Assembly: GCA_016218915.1 (NCBI GenBank)
Contig: JACRCQ010000028.1
Location: 1-64,000 of the forward strand
Source: Deltaproteobacteria bacterium
GTDB lineage: Bacteria > Myxococcota_A > Polyangia > Polyangiales > Polyangiaceae
Direction of reading: 5' to 3'
DNA: 64,000 nucleotides
Shown: positions 52,922 through 61,616 of the stretch, piece by piece
Layout: each line of letters starts with the position of its first letter
Numbering within the stretch: the stretch's first letter is position 1
The notes under the pieces: generated by a model
The model's input: the letters and a program-made list of their open reading frames with translations, nothing else
Told to the model about the DNA's origin: nothing
Database searches by the model: none
Program-made: the position numbers and the translations under genes

Positions 52922-53665
52922 ATGGCACAGAACCCACCGCCGCCACCTGCTGGAGGTGGCTATCCACCGCCGCCACCTGCTGGAGGTGGCTATCCACCGC
53001 CACCGCCTGCTGGAGGGGGTTACCCACCAGCTCCTGGCGGAGGCGGATATCCCGCAGCTGCACCGGTCGATCCGTATGCTGCCGACCGTGCTCTCGAGCA
53101 GTGGGCCCAGGGCCGCGGCTACGCGCTCAACACCTCCCCGGACATCCGCTGGTACCAGGGATGGTACCCGTGCATCTATGCCTACCAGATCCATCGAGTC
53201 GGTCGCGAGCTGAGAGCCGCAGCCGGAGATGCGGGGCTCTGGCTCGTGGAAGCATTCGAGGATGATCCGATCAAGCGCGCAACCGGAGAAGATCGGCACC
53301 TGTGCGCATTCCTCACGTCGCCCAAGTTCGTGGCCAGGGCGGCCGTGCGCTCCAAGTCAGGCGGCAGCGGGGTCATCGACGAGATCGGGCACGGAATCGG
53401 TTCGCTTTTCGCGAGCAAGCCCGCAGGCGGAATGCTCGGCGACCCGACCTTCGAGAGTCGCTTCGACGTGACCATCCCCTCGAGGCAGGAAGGCGATGCC
53501 GCGCTCCCCATGGCTCTGCGTCAGCTGCTTCTCCAATCGAACTGGCGCGGGATCATCGAGGTGCGCCCAGGCGGACTCATCCTGATCCCGTTCGGGCAGG
53601 GCCAGTTCGAGCCGCAGACCCTCGACGCGCTTCTGGGGTTGCTCGGGCAGATCCTGAGGATTTGA
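52922..53665 (+). CDS. Protein with PPPPPAGGGY repeats and unknown C-terminal domain
   Basis: A 247-residue protein. Residues 5-34 are three near-perfect PPPPPAGGGY repeats, likely a flexible linker. The rest (about 50-247) is a compact domain with Trp-rich strands (RWYQGWYPCIYAYQIHRVG) and a beta-rich end (IIEVRPGGLILIPFGQGQ). It was not recognised. No signal or membrane helix. It follows the kinase-TPR gene by 56 bases on the same strand and could be co-expressed. Confidence 0.55.
   Translation: MAQNPPPPPAGGGYPPPPPAGGGYPPPPPAGGGYPPAPGGGGYPAAAPVDPYAADRALEQWAQGRGYALNTSPDIRWYQGWYPCIYAYQIHRVGRELRAAAGDAGLWLVEAFEDDPIKRATGEDRHLCAFLTSPKFVARAAVRSKSGGSGVIDEIGHGIGSLFASKPAGGMLGDPTFESRFDVTIPSRQEGDAALPMALRQLLLQSNWRGIIEVRPGGLILIPFGQGQFEPQTLDALLGLLGQILRI
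52934..53023 (+). repeat. Three 30-bp repeats in coding sequence
   Basis: Units at 52934-52963 and 52964-52993 are identical and 52994-53023 differs by a few bases. They encode the three PPPPPAGGGY blocks and may change in number by slippage in steps of ten residues. Confidence 0.8.
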
Positions 53666-53678
53666 GGACACCCGACAA

Positions 53679-55520
53679 TCATCTCGGCGCGAGATCGAGC
53701 GCGAGCCACCCGTCGACACCTTCACGTCCCAGCCTCTGGCCAACCCACGCGGTCGCGGCCAGGCACCCGCACGGGTGCTCGTACATCACCCCGCCGCGTG
53801 ACCCCAACCACGTCCGATCGGTCGCGTCGGCATCTGCGCCCCCAAACAGACGGTAGCCTCTTCCCACGGGCACCACTGCGTCTGCACCCACGGATGTGCC
53901 GGCACGGTCGAGCCACGTCCCGCCGATCGCGTACGGATCCGCCGAAGTCAAGGCTCGCGCCGTCATCGGATCCAGGTCACCCCGGTGCGCGATGCGCGGT
54001 GCCAGGTGCACGCTCCGGGCAGCGCCGATCCGCGCTCGAGCGAGGATCACGCCCTGCATCCTCTGGTTCTCCCGGAGCCCTGCGCCCTGGGACTTCAAGC
54101 CCAACACATGGGTGTCGAGCGTGAGCTGGCCGAGCACGGCTGGAGCCGGTGCGCGCTGCTGCCATTGTCCCACCGCGCCAGCAGCGATCTCCGCATCGAG
54201 CCAGGCCGCACCCCCTGCTGGGCCGAGCGTGGTCCGAAATCCTCCAGAGCTGATCCAGTGCTGCCCCATCGCCAGGGCGGGCACACGATCCGCGGCGAGC
54301 CAAGCGGCCCACGAAGAGCGCGCGGCCGTGGCTGTGGCCTGCACGAACGGCTCGATCGCGTGCACTGGGGAATGCTCGGAGGGGCCATACCTTCGGGACA
54401 GCGGCAGGGCTCCGCGCACGCCGGTCAGCGCTGCGAGGTCGGAGACGTCGCGATCATCGACGACCAGCGCCGCTGCGCTTGATCGCGTCATCCATGACAG
54501 CGCCACGGGCCCTGCGGTCGCGTCGAGCTCGGCCCCGGCCGCTGCGCGCGAAAGCTGCGTCGCGCTGCCACCGGGTTCGGATAGTACGCGCGTCGAAAGG
54601 CCGATGTCCCACGCGCCAATCGTTGCGATCGAGCCACCGGCAGAGGCCGATGCCATGGGGCCGAACGCGAGAGCGCCCTGCGAAGGACGCGCCGCCCAGA
54701 CTTCGACGCCGGTCGCAAGGGCAAGCGAGCCGAAAGGACGAGCTGCGACCTGAGCGCGCAGCTCGTCGTAGCGCCTTGCAGCAGATTCCAGCTCGATCAG
54801 GCCGCGCGTCGCCCGATCGCCTCGAGCCAGGTTCGCAGACCAGGACACCACGCCAGCCCCCTGCCCTGCTGCGCCCGAGGAGAGGACCTCGGCCAGGTCG
54901 CCATGCATCCGATCCAGACGCAGCCTGCTGGAAGTGCGTGAAGTCCGCAGGTCGGCGGTGAGCTCTGCCCCTCCCTTCACATATCCGGATAGGTATACAT
55001 CGAGGGATGCGAGCCCTGCCGGATCCTCAGGCCACGGCAGGTGGAAGCCAGGGCCGAGCAGCAGACCGTCTGCCCCACGCCACGCGATGCGGGGTGGGAG
55101 CAGCCCGACCTGATCCGGTCCCCGCAGCCAGGCAGCGGGCAGCACGAGCACGGTCGTGTCCCCGAGCTTGAGACGCGGGGACTTGAGCACGAGATCCGAG
55201 GGCGGGCGGATCGTTGCGCTCTCGAAGCCGACCGAGACAGGTGCATCGGCGCAAGGGCAAAGCACGACCGACGCTGGCCCGGTCACCTCCACCTGCTCCG
55301 CGGACGCATCGATCCGAAGGCGATCTGCGGCGAGGCGATAGCGACCACAGGTTGCGCGAACCTGCCCGGTGAGCTCGACGGTGCCGCGATCAGGATCGAG
55401 CGTCGCACGGTCTGCGCGGAAGTCGACACGATCCGGCGAATCGCCAGCGTCTGCAGCCTGGGTCCAGGATGAGGCGGCGATCCAAGCTGCGCACAGGATC
55501 AGGGTCGCGCGTGCACGCAC
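53679..55520 (-). CDS. LptD/OstA-like outer-membrane protein
   Basis: A 613-residue exported protein with a signal peptide (about 1-24). Residues ~30-95 match the OstA-type domain of LptD (DRVDFRADRATLDPDRGTVELTG, YRLAADRLRIDA), and the rest is rich in aromatic strands, as in its beta-barrel. LptD places lipopolysaccharide in the outer leaflet. It is shorter than E. coli LptD (784), and the barrel part shows few LptD signature residues. It is therefore LptD-like; it could be a paralogue. The GTG at 55520 starts five bases after the stop of the upstream AMIN-like gene. Confidence 0.6.
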   Translation of the reverse strand: MRARATLILCAAWIAASSWTQAADAGDSPDRVDFRADRATLDPDRGTVELTGQVRATCGRYRLAADRLRIDASAEQVEVTGPASVVLCPCADAPVSVGFESATIRPPSDLVLKSPRLKLGDTTVLVLPAAWLRGPDQVGLLPPRIAWRGADGLLLGPGFHLPWPEDPAGLASLDVYLSGYVKGGAELTADLRTSRTSSRLRLDRMHGDLAEVLSSGAAGQGAGVVSWSANLARGDRATRGLIELESAARRYDELRAQVAARPFGSLALATGVEVWAARPSQGALAFGPMASASAGGSIATIGAWDIGLSTRVLSEPGGSATQLSRAAAGAELDATAGPVALSWMTRSSAAALVVDDRDVSDLAALTGVRGALPLSRRYGPSEHSPVHAIEPFVQATATAARSSWAAWLAADRVPALAMGQHWISSGGFRTTLGPAGGAAWLDAEIAAGAVGQWQQRAPAPAVLGQLTLDTHVLGLKSQGAGLRENQRMQGVILARARIGAARSVHLAPRIAHRGDLDPMTARALTSADPYAIGGTWLDRAGTSVGADAVVPVGRGYRLFGGADADATDRTWLGSRGGVMYEHPCGCLAATAWVGQRLGREGVDGWLALDLAPR

Positions 55521-55525
55521 CGCGA

Positions 55526-56230
55526 TCAGGGAGCAGGAGGACCGTGCGGCGCGCGGGACGCGCGCGATCGCTTCGGCTTCATGGGAGGCGGCGGGCCGGG
55601 CTCAGGAGCATGGCCGCGATCTGCCTTGTGGTACTCGTTGTTCGGCCCGTGCATGTCGTGGATCTCAGGGTGATAGTCGCCCTTGGGGAACTCGATCTGC
55701 AGCTCGAAGGACTTGCCACCGTCGTTCTCGGTGAGATGCACCTTGGGCTCCGCAGGCGAGCGCAGAACGATCGTCAGCCGGACGTCGTCCTTGGTCTGCG
55801 TCAGGCGCGCATCGGCCACCGGCGTGTTGAAGTACTGGGTCATCAACGAGTGCGTGTTGTTGTGCACGGGCACGTGGAAGCCAGGCAGGATGTAGGTCAG
55901 CGTGGACGGTCCCTTGATCACCTGGGGCTGCACGGTGCGGTTGAGCTGCACCACGACTTCCGAGCCGCCGTTGGGGAGCATGCGGAAGCCGGGCCAGACC
56001 GCGAGCGGGCCGTCGACCTTGTGCTTGGCAGCGTGAGCCTTGGCCGCACGATGGTGGACCGGCTTCTTGGCCGGTGGATCCGGCGTCGCTGCTGCGCAGG
56101 GCTTGCCTGGGACGCATGGCTCGTCGTTCTTCTTGTCCTGGGCTGACGCGAATGCGGTCACCAGGCACAAGCCGGATGCGATCAGGGTTGGAGCAAGGAG
56201 CTTGGAGAGCAGGAACCTGGATCTGGCCAC
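55526..56230 (-). CDS. Periplasmic protein with AMIN-like domain
   Basis: A 234-residue protein with a signal peptide (residues 1-30, ending FASAQ), a Pro/Lys-rich linker with a basic stretch (about residues 40-68), and a compact domain of strands (SEVVVQLNRTVQPQVIKG, STLTYILPGFHVPVHNN) that resembles the AMIN domain, which binds peptidoglycan or outer-membrane parts. The C-terminal tail is proline-rich. It is in an operon with the LptD-like gene, which begins five bases after its stop. The start is GTG at 56230. Confidence 0.55.
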   Translation of the reverse strand: MARSRFLLSKLLAPTLIASGLCLVTAFASAQDKKNDEPCVPGKPCAAATPDPPAKKPVHHRAAKAHAAKHKVDGPLAVWPGFRMLPNGGSEVVVQLNRTVQPQVIKGPSTLTYILPGFHVPVHNNTHSLMTQYFNTPVADARLTQTKDDVRLTIVLRSPAEPKVHLTENDGGKSFELQIEFPKGDYHPEIHDMHGPNNEYHKADRGHAPEPGPPPPMKPKRSRASRAPHGPPAP

Positions 56231-56327
56231 GGCACAAGTAGACCACGTTCCAGGGCGTCCGCCAAACTTACCAACAAGCCTGCGCTGGGGCAGGCAAGTG
56301 GAGGAAGAAACGGGGGAGGTTGGACCG

Positions 56328-57638
56328 CTACCAGGCGAACATCAGGTTGTTGGCGCTGGTGCCGAGCATGGCCTGGCGCGCTGCCTGACGGTTCTGGTTG
56401 AACGCCATCTTCTTCTTGGTGTCGTTGGCGTCGTCCTTGGCCGGCTTGCGGCCTGCGATCGTCAAGTACAACTCGTCGAGGTTGGCCGTCACGTCGAAGA
56501 ACACGACCGCATCCGGACTCCAGAGCGGGTTCCGCCGGGTTCCGTCCGGGCCAATCTGGCTCGTCCAGTTGTAGTAGCCCAATCCGAGGGAGACCTCAGG
56601 GATGAGCTCGTAGTCTACCGTGGTGTAGAACCAGGTGCTGACCTTGAAATTCTGGGGATTGTCGACATGCCCGACCGGAGAATTGCCGGTCGGCAAAGCG
56701 ACCTGGGTGTCCTGCGGGAACGTGTAGGCCCAGTTCATGATCCAGTAGTACAGCGTGGTCCAGGTCAGCTTCTCGTGGATCTGCAGATCCTCGCCCACGA
56801 TCGCCATGACCTGATGATTCGTCAGCGCAGTGGGGCTGAACTGGTTGCTGGTGAACACGCGACCGCCAGTGTCCTGAACCTGCCGTTCGAAGTCGGAATT
56901 CTGCGGGGTAGTCGACTGGTTGATGTACTTGGTGTAGGCAGCCGACGCGTTGACGTTGATGCCAGGGAACCAGGTGCTCTTCTTGCCGGCCAGCGGGATG
57001 TTCTGGGAAGCGCCAGCGCTCCAGCCGAGCATCAGGCGCGTGCCGGCATTCCACTGGCCTTTGGACGTCGGGAACAGCACGCGGGGGCCGGTGCTGAGCT
57101 TGGTCTTCCAGTCACCTGACTCGAACACGGTTCGGGAGTAGCCACCGAGCAACCAGATGTTGCCGAACTCGGCTTCATGCTTTCGCGTCGTGGCGTCCGA
57201 ATTCGTCGCCTCGAGCGTCACGTCGAAACGCATGCGGATCATGGCCGCCTGCTTGTCGTCCTCGTAGACGTAGTAGCGGGGTGCGAACACGATCCAGTAC
57301 GCGTACAACGGGTTCGAGCTCTGGTAGTCACCGCCGATCCCAACCGTTTGAGTCGTGGCGTACTGGGAAACGAAGAACGTCGACCCGTGCCACGGGAGCT
57401 TGACCGGCTCAGCTTTCTTCTCTTCAGGCTTGGGCTGCGACTGCGACGTGTCCTGCCCAGGTACTGCCGCACCTGTCGGTGCAACCGTGCCGCCGAACGT
57501 CCCGCTGATCCCAGGCGCCGCAGGCGCAGGCTGGGCTGTTCCAGGAGGTGCAGGTGGTTGATCGCCCTGCGCAAATGCTGTCGTCGACACCAGGGCGGCT
57601 GCAGCCGCGACGGCCATCACGAGGTACTTGGACCGCAT
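56328..57638 (-). CDS. Outer-membrane porin-like protein
   Basis: A 436-residue protein. From the ATG at 57638 it has a clean signal peptide (residues 1-23, ending TAFAQ), a proline-rich linker and a barrel region with amphipathic aromatic strands (PLYAYWIVFAPRYYVYED, WTTLYYWIMNWAYTFP). It ends in ...FAW, with a terminal tryptophan typical of barrel proteins recognised by BamA. GAGAGG upstream of the ATG on the minus strand supports the start. The family was not identified. Its gap of 97 bases to the AMIN-like gene suggests separate transcripts. Confidence 0.6.
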   Translation of the reverse strand: MRSKYLVMAVAAAAALVSTTAFAQGDQPPAPPGTAQPAPAAPGISGTFGGTVAPTGAAVPGQDTSQSQPKPEEKKAEPVKLPWHGSTFFVSQYATTQTVGIGGDYQSSNPLYAYWIVFAPRYYVYEDDKQAAMIRMRFDVTLEATNSDATTRKHEAEFGNIWLLGGYSRTVFESGDWKTKLSTGPRVLFPTSKGQWNAGTRLMLGWSAGASQNIPLAGKKSTWFPGINVNASAAYTKYINQSTTPQNSDFERQVQDTGGRVFTSNQFSPTALTNHQVMAIVGEDLQIHEKLTWTTLYYWIMNWAYTFPQDTQVALPTGNSPVGHVDNPQNFKVSTWFYTTVDYELIPEVSLGLGYYNWTSQIGPDGTRRNPLWSPDAVVFFDVTANLDELYLTIAGRKPAKDDANDTKKKMAFNQNRQAARQAMLGTSANNLMFAW

Positions 57639-58053
57639 CGTTTGCCTCTCTTCACCTGACTCCAGAATCCAACGCCGACTCGCACGTCTCGATGAGTGCG
57701 TCAACGCAGCGCCCGCGAGGCGGGCACGCATGATGTCAGCGAGCGGCCCATGGCTTATGCAGGAAGCAAGCCCGGAGCAAGTCCTTTTTAACCCTTTGAT
57801 TGCACGAGGTTTTTTTTCACGAAGTCCGCCCGCGTTCCCCCTTTGACGGACGCGGATCGGCGTCGGTGTTCGGATCTTGACGGGACCGTTTCGCGATGGT
57901 CACCGACCCAGGTCAGGCCCCGGTTGCGTCCGCGCGGCGGCTCCACCGACCCGGTCGGTGCATGCTCCTGGTTGCTGCTTCCGCTCGTCGACGCTTTTCC
58001 AGCCGGCGTGGAACGGGTTGCCACAACGCGGGGCTCGGGGTAGTTGCGGGGAC
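57639..58053. other. Divergent intergenic region with AT-rich core
   Basis: A 415-base gap between the porin-like gene (leftward) and the bactofilin gene (rightward). The most AT-rich part is 57783-57822 (TTTTTAACCC then a run of eight T). The promoters are presumably here, but no consensus pair was found. No credible ORF. Confidence 0.4.
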
Positions 58054-58461
58054 GTGGCTGCTGCCTCGCTACCGGCTTCGGAGATCACCGCCCTGATGGG
58101 ACGCGGAACGCGTTTCGAGGGCAAGCTGCTTTTTGACGGGCGCGTGCGGATCGACGGTGAGTTTTCAGGCGAGATTCGCAGCGATGACACGTTGATCGTG
58201 GGCGAAGGGGCCGAAGTCGATGCAGAGATCGACGTAGCGAACGTGATCATCCGCGGCGGAACAGTGCGGGGGAACATCCGGGCCCGGAATTCGATCGAGC
58301 TCTACGTTCCGTCGAGGGTCAACGCTTCCCTTCACGCTCCAAGCATCTTCATCGACAAGGGCGTCCACTTTGAGGGCAACTGCCGGATGGCGCCCATGGA
58401 CGATCCGAACCTGGGCGGACAGAGAGCGCCGGGTCCACCCAGCCGGGTGGGTGAACCCTGA
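58054..58461 (+). CDS. Bactofilin
   Basis: A 135-residue bactofilin, a cytoskeletal protein that forms beta-helical filaments. The repeated six-residue strand pattern (EGKLLFDGRVRIDGEFSGEI, IVGEGAEVDAEIDVANVIIR, GTVRGNIRARNSIELYV) is typical. Flanking tails are disordered. The GTG at 58054 is taken because GCGGGG lies upstream; an ATG at 58096 would drop 14 residues. In myxobacteria bactofilins organise cell shape and chromosome-segregation proteins. It is alone on its transcript, divergent from the porin-like gene. Confidence 0.85.
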   Translation: MAAASLPASEITALMGRGTRFEGKLLFDGRVRIDGEFSGEIRSDDTLIVGEGAEVDAEIDVANVIIRGGTVRGNIRARNSIELYVPSRVNASLHAPSIFIDKGVHFEGNCRMAPMDDPNLGGQRAPGPPSRVGEP

Positions 58462-58746
58462 CACCTTCCGTCCCGATTCTGACCAAGGGCGAAAAGCTGT
58501 TGGCACTCGTTGACACTGGGGAGCGACCAGGGGTGTTGCCGTAGAACGACAGGTGGCGGAACCCCGACGTGAACCGAAGTGCGCGCACCCGCGGCGAACC
58601 GCGGAGAACTTCGATGAAATCGCTAGTGCTACCCTCTGGCGCAAAGCCAAGGACTGCGGCATGCTGTGTGCAACGTGTCCCGGTCGAAGGCGGTCGCCCC
58701 CAAAGACTCTGACGTGGTGGCCGTACTCTGAAACGAGGAACGACGC

Positions 58747-59382
58747 ATGAACCGAACGATCCGCTTCCTGGCAGCAGCTTTGAGCGTAGCGACCGTGCTG
58801 GCGTTGCCGATCTGCGCTTCAGCCGATACGGCTGCGGATGCGACCCGGCTTCGCGACTCACGCACGGCCGAGCGGTTTGACCTGCCATCCAACGCAGCGA
58901 TTCGAACCGGTGGCGCGCAGATCTTCGTCAATGCGCCGCTCGCCGAGGTTCGCAAGGTCGTGCTGGACTACGCGCACTACCAGGACTTCATGCCAGGCTT
59001 CAAGCGAAGCCGCGTGGTCCAGCGCAACAAGGACTTCACCGACGTCTATCTTCAGGTGCCGATCCTCCACGGTGCAGCGACGGTCTGGGCAGTGACGAGG
59101 TTCACGGCGCCGCAGAAGCAGGCCAACGGAACGGAGATCATCGAGAGCACGATGCAGCAGGGCAACGTGAACGATTTCCGTGCTTCCTGGAGGCTGATCC
59201 CGGTCGACGCGACGCACACGATCCTGCGTTCGGAAATCCTGATCGTGCCCAAGCTGCCGTTGCCGAGCTCGGTGGTGACCCCTGAGCTTTCGTACGCTGC
59301 CGACAAGGCCGTGACCTCGTCGAGAAACAAGGCAGAAGCCGCTGCCACGCGCGTGGCTTCGACCACGCCGACCACGCCCTGA
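58747..59382 (+). CDS. Exported SRPBCC/cyclase-like protein
   Basis: A 211-residue protein with a signal peptide (about residues 1-26, ending SADTA) and a SRPBCC-type (START/COQ10-like) domain. The strand-helix-strand pattern is visible: AQIFVNAPLAEVRKVVLDYAHY, then FMPGFKRSRVVQR and SWRLIPVDATHTILRSEILIVPKLPLP. Such domains bind lipids or aromatic molecules. A ribosome binding site GAGGAA precedes the ATG. The gap from the bactofilin gene is 285 bases. Function unknown. Confidence 0.65.
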   Translation: MNRTIRFLAAALSVATVLALPICASADTAADATRLRDSRTAERFDLPSNAAIRTGGAQIFVNAPLAEVRKVVLDYAHYQDFMPGFKRSRVVQRNKDFTDVYLQVPILHGAATVWAVTRFTAPQKQANGTEIIESTMQQGNVNDFRASWRLIPVDATHTILRSEILIVPKLPLPSSVVTPELSYAADKAVTSSRNKAEAAATRVASTTPTTP

Positions 59383-59400
59383 CGCACTGGAATCGCCGGA

Positions 59401-59421
59401 GGGCACGCCAGTGGCGTGCCC
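59401..59421 (+). terminator. GC-rich hairpin after SRPBCC gene
   Basis: GGGCACGCC (59401-59409) and GGCGTGCCC (59413-59421) form a perfect 9-bp stem with a three-base loop, 19 bases after the stop at 59382. No T-run. Confidence 0.55.
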
Positions 59422-59515
59422 CTACAAGACCCACTGCACCCCGCCGCACCCCCATGGCACGCCAATGCACGCGGGTTTCGTTGATGCGCCCGCACCGTTC
59501 TGCTAGCGGGGCACG

Positions 59516-60151
59516 GTGCGAGCTTGGATGTCCGTCGTGTTGCTCTTGGCTGCAGGCCTACCCCTGCTGATGGCCCCAGGGGCGTGTGGCAACGCGCCAG
59601 CAGCAGGCCCGAAGGCTCTTGCAGGGTGCAATCGCAGCGCGGCGTCCAAGGCAAGTGCGAGCGCAGCTCCTTCGGCGTCCATTCTCGCGGTGGAGGATGC
59701 GGACGGCGGCGCCGCATTGCCGTTCGAGCTTGATCGCGGGTGTGCGAGCGACATCGCTGCGTCGCTCGAGGGAGAAGCGCAGCTGCAGCAGCTCGGGAGC
59801 CGATGTGCGCCAGGGATGAGCCGGGTGCTGACGACGGGCGGATCGATGGCGGTCACGCCGACGCAAGCGGCTGAGGTGAAGGTGAATCTGGGGCGCAACG
59901 CGTGCGTTCGGGTGGGCGTGGCAGCGCAGCCAGCAGGCACGCCGATGGAAGTGGTGCTGGTGGAGCCTGGGACAGGTGCAGAAGCGGGGCGGGTGAAGAG
60001 CGGGGCGCCGCTGTTGCTCGGGCGGGATGGGCCCGTGTGCGTACGGGAGGCAGGGGCATACGTGGTGCGGGTGCGATCGCTTCGGGGGGCGGCGCAAGCG
60101 TGGGTGGGTGCGTGGGCATCCCAGGCGCCGGCTCCGAATTCGTCGCGTTGA
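59516..60151 (+). CDS. Hypothetical exported protein, possibly lipidated
   Basis: A 211-residue protein with a hydrophobic start (VVLLLAAGLPLLMAPGAC), which may be a lipobox-like site. The body has Ala-rich stretches and cysteines spread along it, with several beta-like segments (AEVKVNLGRNACVRVGVAAQ, VCVREAGAYVVRVRSL). Not recognised. The GTG at 59516 is used; an ATG at 59528 is possible. The stop at 60151 is 74 bases before the tRNA gene. Confidence 0.45.
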   Translation: MRAWMSVVLLLAAGLPLLMAPGACGNAPAAGPKALAGCNRSAASKASASAAPSASILAVEDADGGAALPFELDRGCASDIAASLEGEAQLQQLGSRCAPGMSRVLTTGGSMAVTPTQAAEVKVNLGRNACVRVGVAAQPAGTPMEVVLVEPGTGAEAGRVKSGAPLLLGRDGPVCVREAGAYVVRVRSLRGAAQAWVGAWASQAPAPNSSR

Positions 60152-60162
60152 TCAGATTGTGC

Positions 60163-60190
60163 TTGCAACGGGTCGGGATTGGACTAGGTT
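60163..60190 (+). promoter_or_regulatory. Candidate promoter for the tRNA gene
   Basis: TTGCAA at 60163-60168 and TAGGTT at 60185-60190 are 16 bases apart. A start near 60197 would fit the tRNA start at 60225. The -10 is weak. Confidence 0.4.
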
Positions 60191-60224
60191 CCGCGAGTCG
60201 TTCGGGGCAGCCCGGATGATGGTT

Positions 60225-60302
60225 CGGGGCGTAGCGCAGCCTGGTTAGCGCACTTGACTGGGGGTCAAGGGGTCGGTGGTTCAAATCCACTCGCCCCGAC
60301 CA
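60225..60302 (+). tRNA. tRNA-Pro (anticodon GGG)
   Basis: The sequence folds as a tRNA: acceptor stem CGGGGCG (60225-60231) with CGCCCCG (60292-60298), discriminator A and encoded CCA (60300-60302). The anticodon stem CTTGA/TCAAG (60253-60269) holds the loop CTGGGGG with anticodon GGG at 60260-60262, reading CCC (and CCU by wobble). The T-loop has GGTTCAAATCC. It is 78 bases with CCA. Confidence 0.96.
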
Positions 60303-60316
60303 TTTCGACGGAGAAT

Positions 60317-60353
60317 GCCTCGTTTTCGGCTTCGGCCGAGGCGAGGCTTTTTT
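60317..60353 (+). terminator. Intrinsic terminator after tRNA-Pro
   Basis: GCCTCG (60317-60322) pairs with CGAGGC (60342-60347); inside, CGGC-TTCG-GCCG forms a tetraloop hairpin (60327-60338). Six T follow (60348-60353). A classic Rho-independent terminator. Confidence 0.9.
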
Positions 60354-60376
60354 CTAGGGCCCGTCGGGGACCGCCG

Positions 60377-61396
60377 TCACCGGAATCCAAACCACCACGC
60401 CCCTATGAGCGGCGCGGAGCCCACCAGAACCACAGCAAGAAGGCCAGCGTGAAGGGGCGCGTGCCCGAAGGGAGAGCTCTCCGGGTTTGGCGGTCGCTTG
60501 ATGACGCTCATCGATATCGCGCCGACGGCGAGCAACGCCACCAGCGGACCTCCCCAGAGCCAACTGGTAGGCACGGTGATGGCATCAAGGACCGATGTGA
60601 AGTCGAATCGATCCACGGGCCGCAGGTCGCGATCGAACACGTGCCGACGCATCTGTTCCCATCCTGCCCAGGTGCAATAGACCAGTCCGTGACGTTCATC
60701 CCAGCGAAGCAGCAGGACGGCGACCGCGTCGGGCCCCTTGTTCTTCAGTTTCGGTCGTTCATGTGGAGCGACCTGCGCCGCTGATGGGAGCGCAGCGAGC
60801 ACCTCTGCGCGAGCTTCGGGCGTCGCGATGAACCCAGCTTTTTCGGATACGAACAGGAGAGAACCAGGCAGGCTGTCGATGTACCGATCGGCCTCCACGC
60901 GATGCTCGTCGAGCCGAGTCCTGAGCACGAGCCAAGGAAGAACCAATGCGATGGCGATCGCTGCAATCAACAGAGGGGGAAGGACGAATCGGCATGCTCG
61001 AAGCGCGCCTTGAGGAACGAATCGTGAGAGTTTGAAAAGCGCTAGCCAGGTCAAGCCGGGAAGCGGGATGATCATCACGAACATACCCGGCACCGAAATG
61101 GCTCCACCACCGCCCATGTACTGAACCGGTCCCGTGCAGAGGAGATCGAGGAGCACCGGGTACGCGGCCAACGCGATCCAGGTGGCGCTCAGGCAGCACG
61201 TAACGCCTGCCCGTACACCGGCCGCCGGGTCCTTCGCCGTCGCAAGCAGAATGATGGCGGCAATACCTGCCGTGCTGGCTGTTGGCGGGATGTGGCGCGC
61301 GAGGGAGGATACGGGAGCGATCTGCGCCACGGGTAGCGCGGCGAGCAACACCGTGAGTGCGATAGTCAACCACGAGGACTTTCGCTGTCTACCCAT
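60377..61396 (-). CDS. Multi-pass membrane protein, unknown function
   Basis: A 339-residue protein with about six hydrophobic segments: roughly residues 10-30, 40-60, 65-85, 95-120, 135-160 and 275-330. Between the N- and C-terminal membrane groups lies a soluble region (about 165-270) with LDEHRVEADRYIDSLPG and DAVAVLLLRWDERHGLVYCTWAGWEQMRRH. No family motif was recognised. It is read towards the tRNA gene. Proteins of this type are often membrane-bound accessory factors. Confidence 0.5.
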   Translation of the reverse strand: MGRQRKSSWLTIALTVLLAALPVAQIAPVSSLARHIPPTASTAGIAAIILLATAKDPAAGVRAGVTCCLSATWIALAAYPVLLDLLCTGPVQYMGGGGAISVPGMFVMIIPLPGLTWLALFKLSRFVPQGALRACRFVLPPLLIAAIAIALVLPWLVLRTRLDEHRVEADRYIDSLPGSLLFVSEKAGFIATPEARAEVLAALPSAAQVAPHERPKLKNKGPDAVAVLLLRWDERHGLVYCTWAGWEQMRRHVFDRDLRPVDRFDFTSVLDAITVPTSWLWGGPLVALLAVGAISMSVIKRPPNPESSPFGHAPLHAGLLAVVLVGSAPLIGAWWFGFR

Positions 61397-61616
61397 CCCG
61401 CCACCGAAGCGAAGCGTAACACGGTCGGTGAAGAGAGTGCGTTCAACCCTGACGGGCCCTTGAGGACCAGGGCCGTGTTCTGGCAGCCAATCAGGCTGAA
61501 CCCGCGTAGGCTAGCTCAATGCGCGCAGCTCTTGGGAAGGCTGTTCGGAAGCAATTCTCCGGGATGCCGGACTTGATGAGTTCCCTTCCCGCCGTCGAGA
61601 TGCGGCGGTATGCAGG
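61397..61616. other. Intergenic region, no clear gene
   Basis: A 220-base gap. It contains a 35-codon open frame (61519-61626) ending on the ATG at 61623 and likely noise. No promoter or hairpin stood out. Confidence 0.35.

Noticed and set aside
58510-58538. A TTGACA (58510-58515) as promoter of the SRPBCC gene
   Set aside because: The sequence 17 bases later (GTGTTG) is not -10-like.
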